Assembly (NCBI RefSeq): GCF_036711975.1
Contig: NC_091968.1
Location: forward strand, 27,389,001 to 27,453,000
Length of the DNA stretch: 64,000 nt
Reading direction: 5' to 3'
Origin: Onthophagus taurus
Taxonomy: Eukaryota > Arthropoda > Insecta > Coleoptera > Scarabaeidae
A program made the translations under genes and the position numbers. Positions 55,205 through 64,000 of this stretch are shown here, one piece after another. Under the pieces are notes generated by a model, which saw only the letters and a list, made by a program, of their open reading frames with translations, was not told the origin of the DNA and did no database searches. The number at the start of each line of letters is the position of its first letter. Position 1 is the stretch's first letter.

Positions 55205-57300
55205 CTATTTTCTATGGTGAGACCTGGAAACCTTTGTTGACCACATCCTTTACGTCAGTTCTTCTTCATAGGTCTTCATTTCGTATGTAGTCCCTCAGAG
55301 TTACACCCAGGATCGACCTCTACTTCTATCTTTGCGTTACTTGGACCCCCCTAGCAGTGGCTACCGTTAATGTTCAAGTTTTGGAGCCGTATGTCATAAC
55401 CGGAAACACGCATTGATTGAAAGCCTTTCTTGGCTTTTTCTCTTGGAAATGTCTCTAAGTTTCCCGTATTCTGCCCATACGAGTGTAATCCTTCTGTTTA
55501 GTTCGCTTGTTTGATTATCTCTATAAACGAATTTAATTTATTTAAAAAATGCGATTGCTTAAATTAAGATTGCTGAAATGTCAAATTTTAAATGAAATAG
55601 GAGCCATCTAGTTTCTTTTTATTGTATTAAATTAATAAACGAATTTAATTTATTTAAAATTTTGCGATTATTTAAATTAAGATTGATTAAATGTTTATAT
55701 CATTATTAATTTATTTGTTTATAATATATCAATATTTATTAAATATAAATATGTTTATTCGTATGGAGATGTTATGTTGGTTGCCTACTAAATGTAGTTT
55801 TGCCACACAATAACCAGAAATAACACTGACGTCGATTCGTTTGATGTTGACGGCACATCGTATTGTACAAAATCATTAACAATTAATAAACAAATTTATT
55901 TTATTTAAAATAATGCCATTGTTTAAATTAAGATTGCTAAAATGTCAAATTTTAAATGAAATAGGAGCCATCTAGTTTCTTTTTATTGTATTAAGTTAAT
56001 AAACGAGTTTAATTTATTTAAAATTTTGCGATTATTTAAATTAAGATTTATTAAATGTTTATATCATTATTAATTTATTTGTTCATAATATATCAATATT
56101 CATTAAATATATGTTTATTCGAATGGAGATGTTATGTTGGTTGCCTACTAAATGTAGTTTTGCCACAGAATTACCATAAATAACACTGACGTCGATTCGT
56201 TTGATGTTGACGGCACCTCGTTTTGTACAAAATCATTAACAATTAATAAACGACTTTAATTTATTTAAAATAATGCCATTGTTTAAATTAAGATTGCTAA
56301 AATGTCAAATTTTAAATGAAATAGGAGCCATCTAGTTTCTTTTTATTGTATTAAATTAATAAACGAATTTAATTTATTTAAAATTGTGCGATTATTTAAA
56401 TTAAGATTGATTAAATGTTTATATCATTATTAATTTATTTGTTTATAATATATCAATATTTATTAAATATAAATATGTTTATTCGTATGGAGATGTTATG
56501 TTGGTTGCCTACTAAATGTAGTTTTGCCACACAATAACCAGAAATAACACTGACGTCGATTCGTTTGATGTTGACGGCACATCGTATTGTACAAAATCAT
56601 TAACAATTAATAAACAAATTTAATTTATTTAAAATAATGCCATTGTTTAAATTAAGATTGCTGAAATGTCAAATTTTAAAAGAAATAGGAGCCATCTAGT
56701 TTCTTTTTATTGTATTAAATTAATAAACGAATTTAATTTATTTAAAATTTTGCGATTATTTAAATTAAGATTGATTAAATGTTTATATCATTATTAATTT
56801 ATTTGTTTATAATATATCAATATTTATTAAATATAAATATGTTTATTCGTATGGAGATGTTATGTTGGTTGCCTACTAAATGTAGCTTTGCCACGGAATA
56901 ACCAGAAATAACACTGACGTCGATTCATTTGATGTTGACGGCACCTCGTTTTGTACAAAATCATTAACAATTAATAAACGAATTTAATTTATTTAAAATA
57001 ATGCCATTGTTTAAATTAAGATTGCTGAAATGTCAAATTTTAAATGAAATAGGAGCCATCTAGTTTCTTTTTATTGTATTAAATTAATAAACGAATTTAA
57101 TTTATTTAAAATTTTGCGATTATTTAAATTAAGATTGATTAACTGATTATACTATCATTCATTATTATTAATTAAAGTGTCCTCTGTTTCTGTTTAGTTC
57201 GCTTGTTTGATTATCTCACTCATACACTTTCAAAAACCGATTTCGCTGCAGTATGAACATCTTTTATCCACACCTAAACATTTTTTTACATCTTTTTCCC
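55205..57300 (-). pseudogene. RTE-type LINE fragment split by a satellite insertion
   Basis: On the minus strand, 57300-57188 followed directly by 55491-55205 (removing the satellite and one duplicate) reads, in one frame, DNQTSELNRRITLVWAEYGK then LRDISK; later, in shifted frames, KAFNQCVFPVMTYGS and LGVTLRDYIRNEDL. This is the C-terminal RT/thumb region of RTE-clade LINEs. The central 1.67 kb (55522-57187) is satellite flanked by a 30-bp duplication. Frameshifts and stops show the LINE was already old. Confidence 0.75.
55522..57187. repeat. 364-bp satellite array (left of STE24), 5 copies
   Basis: AAATAGGAGCCATCTAGTTT recurs near 55597, 55960, 56320, 56685 and 57049 (360-365 bp). Monomers also contain TGTTGGTTGCCTACTAAATG and ACTGACGTCGATTCGTTTGA. 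Bracketed by a 30-bp direct repeat at 55492-55521 and 57188-57217 (includes CTGTTTAGTTCGCTTGTTTG). The right end is ATTATACTATCATTCATTAT then TAATTAAAGTGTC. Confidence 0.95.
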
Positions 57301-57408
57301 TAAACATTTTGTACATACATATATTAAATGAAACTTAACACATTATTTTTGCTAAAATCGATTTTTTATTCAAAATTCTACATCAAAAGATTTAGTACAA
57401 ATTCATTT

Positions 57409-58766
57409 TTACTCGAACTTTTTAAGCGCCTTCATTCGCTCTAATAAAGGCGGGTGAGAATGATGCCAACTAGAGTACAAATCATCATAAACGGGGAATC
57501 CCAAATTATCCTTATTCAACTTAATCAAAGCCCTTTGAAGCGGCTCAGCTTTTTTCAATTTAGCAGCGAACTCATCAGCTTGAAACTCAAAGTGTCTACT
57601 TAAACACGTCATAATAAACGATAACAAAGAATTATAAGGGGTCATAACATAAGTGGAAATAACCATAAGTCCCACTAAAACCGGCTGACACCCCGCGGGG
57701 AATCCCAACGCTTGATAAACCGGCGAAAATTGAAACATAAAAGAAAAAAATACAAAAACAAACAATAAATGAAGTTGCATTATGACTAAATTTTTAATGA
57801 TGTGCCCGTGACTCCAATGGCCCAATTCGTGACTCAAAACTGCGAGAATTTCGTCGTTTTTGCAACCGGAATCGTCATTTTGCAATAAAGTGTCAAATAA
57901 AACGATACGTTTTGATTTAAATAAACCGTAAAAATAAGCGTTACTATGCGAAGATCGTTTCGAACCTTCAACAACATATAATTGAGTCAATGGAAATTTT
58001 AAATCAGACGCTAACGTTTCAATATCAGCGCGTAATTCGCCTTCCGGTAGTGGAGTGTATTTATCAAACAAGGGGGCAATAAAAGCTGGGTAAATGGTGA
58101 TCATTAATAAAGCGATAACTCCAACAACCAACCATAACCAAACGAAAAAGAATGGACCTCCGTATTTAATAATAACAATTGTTAAGGATGATAAGGGTAA
58201 CGAAATGGCTTGTTGAAAAATAAACCATTTGATTTTATCAACAACGAAAAATTTAGGCGTTTGTTTGTTAAAACCATATTTTTCCTCCAACACAAAAGTA
58301 TAAAAAATTGTAAATGGGAGGTCGATAATCGTAGAAATAGTTGTAAATAAAAATATCCAAATACAACTAATCAATACTTCTCCTTCCCATGGATTAATAC
58401 TTTCAGAGTAACTCCATAACTTTGCCAAAACCCCGCAATAAATCATCATTGTAGTCACCGACAACGAAAAAATATCATGGATAAAATTAAATTTGCTTTT
58501 ATCCAAAGAGTACAAACGCGCCTTATTAAACGTTTCCTTTGTCATAACAGATTCAAGCTCCGCGGGGACCTCCTCCGTTTTTAAACACTTGGAATACTAA
58601 AAATAATCGATTTAGATAAAGTTTTAAACAAAAATTTTTGAGGTTAGATTACCTGTCTTGCCGCTAGGTAGAGTTCCCATAACGTTTCGATCCATAAAAA
58701 TGCTAGAATTGCGTATAAAACCGTCCGATCACTTATACTGCTTTCAAAAATTTCTTCTTTTTGCAT
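57409..58766 (-). CDS. STE24: CAAX prenyl protease 1 (STE24 / ZMPSTE24)
   Basis: Integral ER/nuclear-membrane zinc metalloprotease that removes the C-terminal tripeptide of prenylated CAAX proteins. Exons: 58766-58653 (38 codons) and 58596-57409; a 56-bp GT-AG intron, phase 0; 433 residues, near insect STE24 length. Exon 1 encodes MQKEEIFESSISD and the first membrane helix (AILAFLWIETLWELYL). Several further hydrophobic segments follow. Zinc motif VLSHELGHWSHGH (HExxH, residues ~294-298) and the third ligand in HFEFQADEFA (Glu ~375) are present, as are the family words LPFTIFYTFVLEEKYGFN and RSSHSNAYFYG. Minus-strand AATAAA lies about 40 bp past the stop. No defects. The gene is enclosed by two arrays of the same satellite. 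Confidence 0.97.
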
Positions 58767-58829
58767 TATTTCGGTATAAAAGAAATGTTTTTATTCAAGT
58801 TAACCTTTACGACTTTTTTGACAACGCTT

Positions 58830-60310
58830 AAATGTCAAATTTTAAATGAAATAGGAGCCATCTAGTTTCTTTTTATTGTATTAAATTAATAAACGAATTT
58901 AATTTATTTAAAATTATGCGATTATTTAAATTAAGATTGATTAAATGTTTATATTATTATTCATAATTATTAATTTTTTTTATAATATATCAATATTCAC
59001 TAAATATATGTTTATTCGTAGGGAAATGTTATGTTGGTTGCCTACTAAATGTAGTTTTGCCACAGAATAATCAGAAATAAGACTGACGTCGATTCGTTTG
59101 ATGTTGATGTCACCTCGTATTGTACAAAATCATTAACAATAATTAATAAACGAATTTAATTTATTTAAAATAATGGGATTGTTTAAATTAAGATTGCTAA
59201 AATGTCAAATTTTAAATGAAATAGGAGCCATCTAGTTTCTTTTTATTGTATTAAGTTAATAAACGAATTTAATTTATTTAAAATTTTGCGATTATTTAAA
59301 TTAAGATTGATTAAATGTTTATATCATTATTAATTTATTTGTTTATAATATATCAATATTCATTAAATATATGTTTATTCGTACGGAGATGTTATGTTGG
59401 TTGCCTACTAAATGTAGTTTTGCCACAGAATAATAAGAAATAAGACTTACGTCGATTCGTTTGATGTTGATGTCACCTCGTATTGTACAAAATCATTAAC
59501 AATAATTAATAAACGAATTTAATTTATTTAAAATGATGCGATTGTTTAAATTAAGATTGCTAAAATGTCAAATTTTAAATGAAATAGGAGCCATCTAGTT
59601 TCTTTTTATTGTATTAAATTAATAAACGAATTTAATTTATTTAAAATTTTGCGATTATTTAAATTAAGATTGATTAAATGTTTATATCATTATTAATTTA
59701 TTTGTTTATAATATATCAATATTCACTAAATATATGTTTATTCGTATGGAGATGTTATGTTGGTTGCCTACTAAATGTAGTTTTTCCACGGAATAATCAG
59801 AAATAAGACTGACGTCGATTCGTTTGATGTTGATGTCACCTCGTATTGTACAAAATCATTAACAATTAATAAACGAATTTAATTTATTTAAAATAATGCG
59901 ATTGTTTAAATTAAGATTGCTAAAATGTCAAATTTTAAATGAAGTAGGAGCCATCTAGTTTCTTTTTATTGTATTAAGTTATTAAACGAATTTAATTTAT
60001 TTAAAATTATGCGATTATTTAAATTAAGACTGATTAAATGTTTATATCATTATTAATTTATTTGTTTATAATATATCAATATTCATTAAATATATGTTTA
60101 TTCCTATGGAGATGTTATGTTGGTTGCCTACTAAATGTAGTTTTGCCACAGAATAAAATGAACACTGACGTCGATTCGTTTGATATTGACGGCACTTCGT
60201 TTTGTACAAAATCATTAACAATTAATAAACGAATTTAATTTATTTAAAATTATGCGATTATTTAAATAAAGATTGTTTTAATGATTATACTATCATTCAT
60301 TATTATTAAT
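58830..60310. repeat. 364-bp satellite array (right of STE24), 4 copies
   Basis: Same monomer as 55522-57187 (AAATAGGAGCCATCTAGTTT near 58850, 59220, 59584, 59944). It starts in mid-monomer about 65 bp upstream of the STE24 start codon and ends with the same terminal sequence ATTATACTATCATTCATTAT then TAATTAAAGTATC. Confidence 0.95.
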
Positions 60311-60412
60311 TAAAGTATCTTCTTTTTAATGCAAAAAGCTGTTTTGAAAAATCACTTTTAGTTCCTGAGAAATAAATTTTTGAAATAATCGACAATTTTC
60401 ATTTTAATCATA

Positions 60413-60900
60413 AAAGTTGCAATTTTTTTTACAATTGAGGTTATAACCTAATTATGAGTTAATTGTCAAATATTGACAGCTAACTTCAGCTAACTCATTG
60501 GTTTTTAGTTTGTATAGGTTATGTACCATTAAAATGAAGATAAATTTGATTCAAAAATTATTGCAGATAATTAATTAATAACATTTTTAACAACTAATGT
60601 TTATTTTATTTTGAGGTTATAACTTAAATTATGAGTTGTCAAATTTTGACAGCTAATTTCTTTCTAATTTGTGTAGGTTATGAGATGTGAAATTAAAATG
60701 AGGATACATTTGATTCAAAAATTAATAAAGATAATCCATTAATAACATTTCTAACAACAAATGTTTATTTTATTTCAATTATTTATGTAAATGTCTTTGT
60801 AACAAATTGATTTAAAAACTTGACATAACAAAATTCCCTGTTAATCTTACCAACTGTAACTAACTTTACAATTTGACAGATTTAATCTCAAATTGTAAGC
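60413..60900. repeat. ~177-bp repeat pair, copy left of CLPX
   Basis: GAGGTTATAACCTAA with ATTGACAGCTAACTTCAGCT at 60437 and again (diverged) at 60613, followed by TACCAACTGTAACTAACTTT. The same two-unit-plus-tail layout is at 62763-63245. Confidence 0.75.
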
Positions 60901-61388
60901 ATGGTAATCATTTTTACAATAAAAAATGTCATAAATACCTTTATTGAAGACCATTTGTATTAATTAGTGAGCATCAACCACTAAAGATATTCTTTGTGTT
61001 AATTACAGTAATGTTAATTAACTAATCTGGCAAAAAAAAAATTAATTAAAAATTAAGAAAAAAATGTTTCAACATTTTATTTAATATTAATTTTAACATT
61101 GGATATTTAATAATTTATTTTAGTACCTAAAAATCACCCATTCATCTAAACTCTCCTAGAAATAAAAAAACAATTTAAATTTCAAGTTAAAACTTTTCAG
61201 TTTGCTCTCTAATTGCGCAAAAAAATACAGAGGTAAAAATCTTTCGAAGGAAAAAAAATTTATATGCCTATGCCGTTCTTCTCGCTTTCGTATATTAATA
61301 TTATTTACACTTTTATTTATTTATTTCATATACTTTAATTATATTTTAAACCATCGTCGTTTTCTTCTAATGGTTATTAAAAAACCAA
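60901..61388. other. CLPX 3' flank
   Basis: AT-rich; TTTATT words near 61310-61325 give AATAAA on the minus strand within 80 bp of the CLPX stop. The plus-strand frame 61202-61399 is antisense to this and probably chance. Confidence 0.4.
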
Positions 61389-62719
61389 CTATATCCTGAT
61401 GGAAGTCTTTAAATCCTCTACATCCGCCGTCGGATCCGTTGTCGAACCTTTCACATAAACCGGACCGTTTGAACCTAAAACGTACTCCTCCGTTATATGA
61501 ACGCCACTTATTCCTGAACCGGGTATTTCAAACATTGGTTCTAACAACAACGACTCCTAAAACATTCATTAATTAATTAATAAAAATTCAAAAAGATACA
61601 AATTAATTTACTAAAATAGCCCTTAATCCTCTAGCTCCCGTTTTTCTTTCCATCGCTAATCTAGCAACGGCTTTCAACGCTTCTGGAGTGAACGTTAATT
61701 CGCATTGATCCATCGCCAATAATCTTTGATATTGCGGGATTAAAGCATTTTTTGGTTCCGTTAATATTCTAACGAGCATATTTTTATCTAAACTATGGAA
61801 AGGAACTAAAACGGGAAATCTTCCTACGAATTCCGGTATCATTCCAAAATCGATTAAATCTCTCGCTTGAACTTTCCTAAGCATTTGATCCTTTTCCCGA
61901 TTTTCATCTTCAGCGGAAAGATCGCTTTGAGCTTGTTGAGAAACCGCTCTTCGACCTTCACTACCTCCAGAAGCGGGAGCTCCAAATCCAAAGAACTAAA
62001 AATATTAAATAATAATAAAATTAATTTATTATTATTAATTAAATTAAAAGGAAATTTACATTTGCGTTATGTCTACGCGATATTAACCGTTCCAAACCAT
62101 TATAAGCACCGCTAGCAACAAAAAGGATATTTGTTGTATCAACTTGGATGGTTTCTCCGCGTAATTTTCTTGGGGAATTTCTTTCTGGTACATTAACAAT
62201 CGTGCCTTCAAGCATTTTTAACATTCCTTGTTGAACTCCTTCACCTCCAACGTCTCTTAATTGATGAATACCGGGTACAGCACCAATCTTATCAACCTCA
62301 TCCAAAAAGACAATTCCAATTTGAGCCCTATCGACGCTATATCCAGCATCTTGCAATAATTTCCCAATTACACTCTCGATATCTTCCCCTACATAACCGG
62401 CTTGCGTTAAAGTGGTGCAATCGCATATGGCAAAAGGAACATCTAAACATTGAGCTATTGTTTGTGCGAGTAAAGTTTTTCCTACCAAAAAATTAGTTTA
62501 TTAATAAATTTTATTAATTTTTTTTTAATTTACCTGATCCTGTTGGGCCTAATAAGAGTATGTTACTCTTTTCTAATTTGAGATCGTGAGTTGTTCTGTC
62601 TAAAATATCAGAGCCGACGGCCGAAGATGATCTATTCATGTTTCCGGTCGAGTCCCCGCCTTGATTTTGGAGACTAAAACCCAGGTTGTTATGGCCCATT
62701 CCTGTTATATGGATGAGAT
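61389..62719 (-). CDS. ClpX: Mitochondrial ATP-dependent unfoldase CLPX (N-terminal exons outside window)
   Basis: AAA+ unfoldase that feeds substrates to mitochondrial ClpP. Exons seen: 62719-62534, 62481-62060, 61995-61612, 61556-61389, GT-AG, in frame, about 386 codons. The first visible exon begins in the linker ([14 protein letters not shown]), so the mitochondrial targeting peptide and the zinc-binding domain lie to the right of the window. Motifs: [10 protein letters not shown] (Walker A, across the first intron), GYVGED (pore-1 loop), [11 protein letters not shown] (Walker B), [18 protein letters not shown] (sensor 1 and the RKH-type loop), [16 protein letters not shown] (box VII), [11 protein letters not shown] (sensor 2). 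C-terminus DLKTSIRI. A Ser/Gly-rich stretch ([17 protein letters not shown]) is usual for metazoan CLPX. The intron containing 62720-64000 exceeds 1.28 kb and is full of repeats. Confidence 0.96.
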
Positions 62720-62762
62720 CTGCACATTTTATATGTTCTCAGAAGAAATTATTTTTATTTTT

Positions 62763-63245
62763 CGTAAAAATTTTTAATTTGAGGTTATAACCTATAAATT
62801 ATGAGTTAATTGTCAAATTTTGACAGCTAACTTCAGCTAATTCATTGGTTTTTAGTTTAAATAGGTTAATTGCAATTAAAATTAGAATAAATTTGAATCA
62901 AAAATTAATAAAGATAATTGATTAATAACATTTTTAACAATTAATGTTTATTTTACTTTGAGGTTATAACCTAAATTATGAGTTAAATTTCAAATTTTGA
63001 CAGCTAACTTCAGGTAACTTATTGGCGTTTAGTTTATATAGGTTATGTGGAATTAAAATGAGGATAAATTTGATTCAAAAATTATTGAGGATAATTAATT
63101 AATAACATTTTTAACAATTAATGCTTATTTTATTTTAATTATTTGTGTAAATCTTAAATTGATTTAAAAACTTGACATAACAAAAATCCCTGCTAATTTT
63201 ACCAACTGTCACTAACTTTATAATTTGACAGATTTAACCTCAAAA
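62763..63245. repeat. ~177-bp repeat pair in CLPX intron
   Basis: Direct copy of the 60413-60900 block: GAGGTTATAACCTA units at 62781 and 62960, then TACCAACTGTCACTAACTTT. A further unit starts at 63833 and runs to the window edge. Confidence 0.8.
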
Positions 63246-63249
63246 TTAC

Positions 63250-63830
63250 AAAGAAATCAATTAAGTTAATAAAAGGCACACGGTTATAAGCTAAATGTAA
63301 GCTAATTACTAATTATAGTAGAAGAAAAGGCAATGATGATGAAGAGGAGATAACCGGAATTTAATATAAATCATAAAGTGTTGACTGAAGGAAGTAAAAA
63401 TAATAGAAAAGAAAAGTTATCAAACTTATATTGTGTAATTTGATGATGGAACTAGATTTATGTATGTAGATCCTTCGAAAATGGATAAGAATAAATCAAC
63501 ATAGTGAAAATATATCAGAGGATGAGAAGAATTTGAAGTATCAATGAAAGTTTACTAACACCAAAAGAGAAAAATGAAGATAAAACAGAAAATGAGATAA
63601 ATGTAATGGTAGCAACTAACTTACGTCGCTCTAAAAGAGTTATAAAGACATCACAAAAACTAGATTTGTAACAAAGGAGGAATTATGAATTATGTTATGT
63701 ATTTAGATGGACACGCACGCCCTCTACAATGTATGAAGCGTGCGTCACAGGAGTGACTTGTAAAACGTAAAAACTGTGTTATTAAAATACACAAGAGTTT
63801 TAATCGTAAAAATTACAACATTTTTAACAA
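63250..63830 (+). pseudogene. LTR-retrotransposon 3' fragment (possible pol end, PPT and LTR start)
   Basis: 63610-63671 translates as VATNLRRSKRVIKTSQKLDL then stop, like the end of Ty3/gypsy-type (or a copia linker) polyprotein. AAAGGAGGAA directly after the stop could be the polypurine tract, and TGTTATGTATTTAG (63692) the LTR start. The candidate LTR stops near 63825 where the 177-bp repeat resumes. No RT or integrase is seen, so the assignment is tentative. Confidence 0.4.
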
Positions 63831-63832
63831 TT

Positions 63833-64000
63833 TGAGGTTATAACCTAAATTATGAGTTAATTGTCAAATATTGACAGCTAACTTCAGCTAACTGTTATGT
63901 GGAATTAAAATGAGGATAAATTTGATTCAAAAATTATTGAAGATAATTAATTAATAACATTTTTAACAATTAATGTTTATTTTATTTTAATTATTTGTGT
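63833..64000. repeat. Further unit of the ~177-bp CLPX-associated repeat (cut by window edge)
   Basis: GAGGTTATAACCTAAATTAT and GACAGCTAACTTCAGCTAAC, then GAGGATAAATTTGATTCAAA, matching the units at 60437 and 62781. Confidence 0.75.

Noticed and set aside
1-64000. tRNA, rRNA, snRNA or endogenous viral genes
   Set aside because: None recognised by eye on either strand; a covariance-model scan would be needed to exclude small RNAs.

Overview
The window looks like nuclear DNA of an insect, most likely a beetle. The host genes are spliced with short GT-AG introns of 50-80 bp. Non-coding DNA is very AT-rich, TA-flanked mariner elements and insect-type LINE, Ty3/gypsy and Tc1 relics are frequent, and many euchromatic tandem repeats have monomers near 170-180 bp or 355-365 bp. 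That last pattern is what is known from Tribolium-type beetle satellitomes. The order assignment is inference; nothing here fixes a species.

Gene layout. At 1-607(-) and 3730-4543(-) are two tandem chymotrypsin/collagenase-like digestive proteases, the first cut by the window edge. From 4.7 to 24.7 kb there is no convincing host gene. That stretch holds transposons (an inverted-repeat MITE, a full-span mariner pseudogene, three LINE fragments), arrays of a 'hairpin' repeat whose units are long inverted repeats, and patches of GC/CpG-richer, apparently unique DNA that may be regulatory. DDX31 (24705-36093,+) is an 8-exon DEAD-box nucleolar helicase, with introns 3, 4 and 7 swollen by satellite arrays and mariner elements. 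From 36.1 to 44.0 kb there is a candidate regulatory block, a 170-bp satellite, Tc1 and Ty3/gypsy relics and a 178-bp satellite. SEC22 (44057-44869,+) is an ER-Golgi R-SNARE. A higher-order 22-bp/285-bp repeat follows, then PLD3-like (49035-50818,+), a phospholipase-D-fold exonuclease. After more satellites come STE24 (57409-58766,-), a CAAX protease enclosed by two arrays of the same 364-bp satellite, and the 3' part of mitochondrial CLPX (61389-62719,-), whose N-terminal exons lie beyond the right edge.

The host genes are unrelated housekeeping functions (ribosome biogenesis, vesicle fusion, lysosomal nucleic-acid turnover, prenyl-protein processing, mitochondrial proteolysis) and form no operon-like system. 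The two proteases share promoter elements and are probably co-expressed in the gut.

The most interesting signal is the organisation of the repeats. At least eleven unrelated tandem families occur in 64 kb, and several share monomer lengths of about 177 or about 364 bp. Three arrays are bracketed by 15-30 bp direct duplications of the surrounding sequence, as if each array entered as one unit; one array splits an older RTE LINE reading frame. Two other arrays sit inside inverted-repeat (foldback/TIR) elements. This points to satellite arrays that move as cargo or as mobile units in euchromatin.
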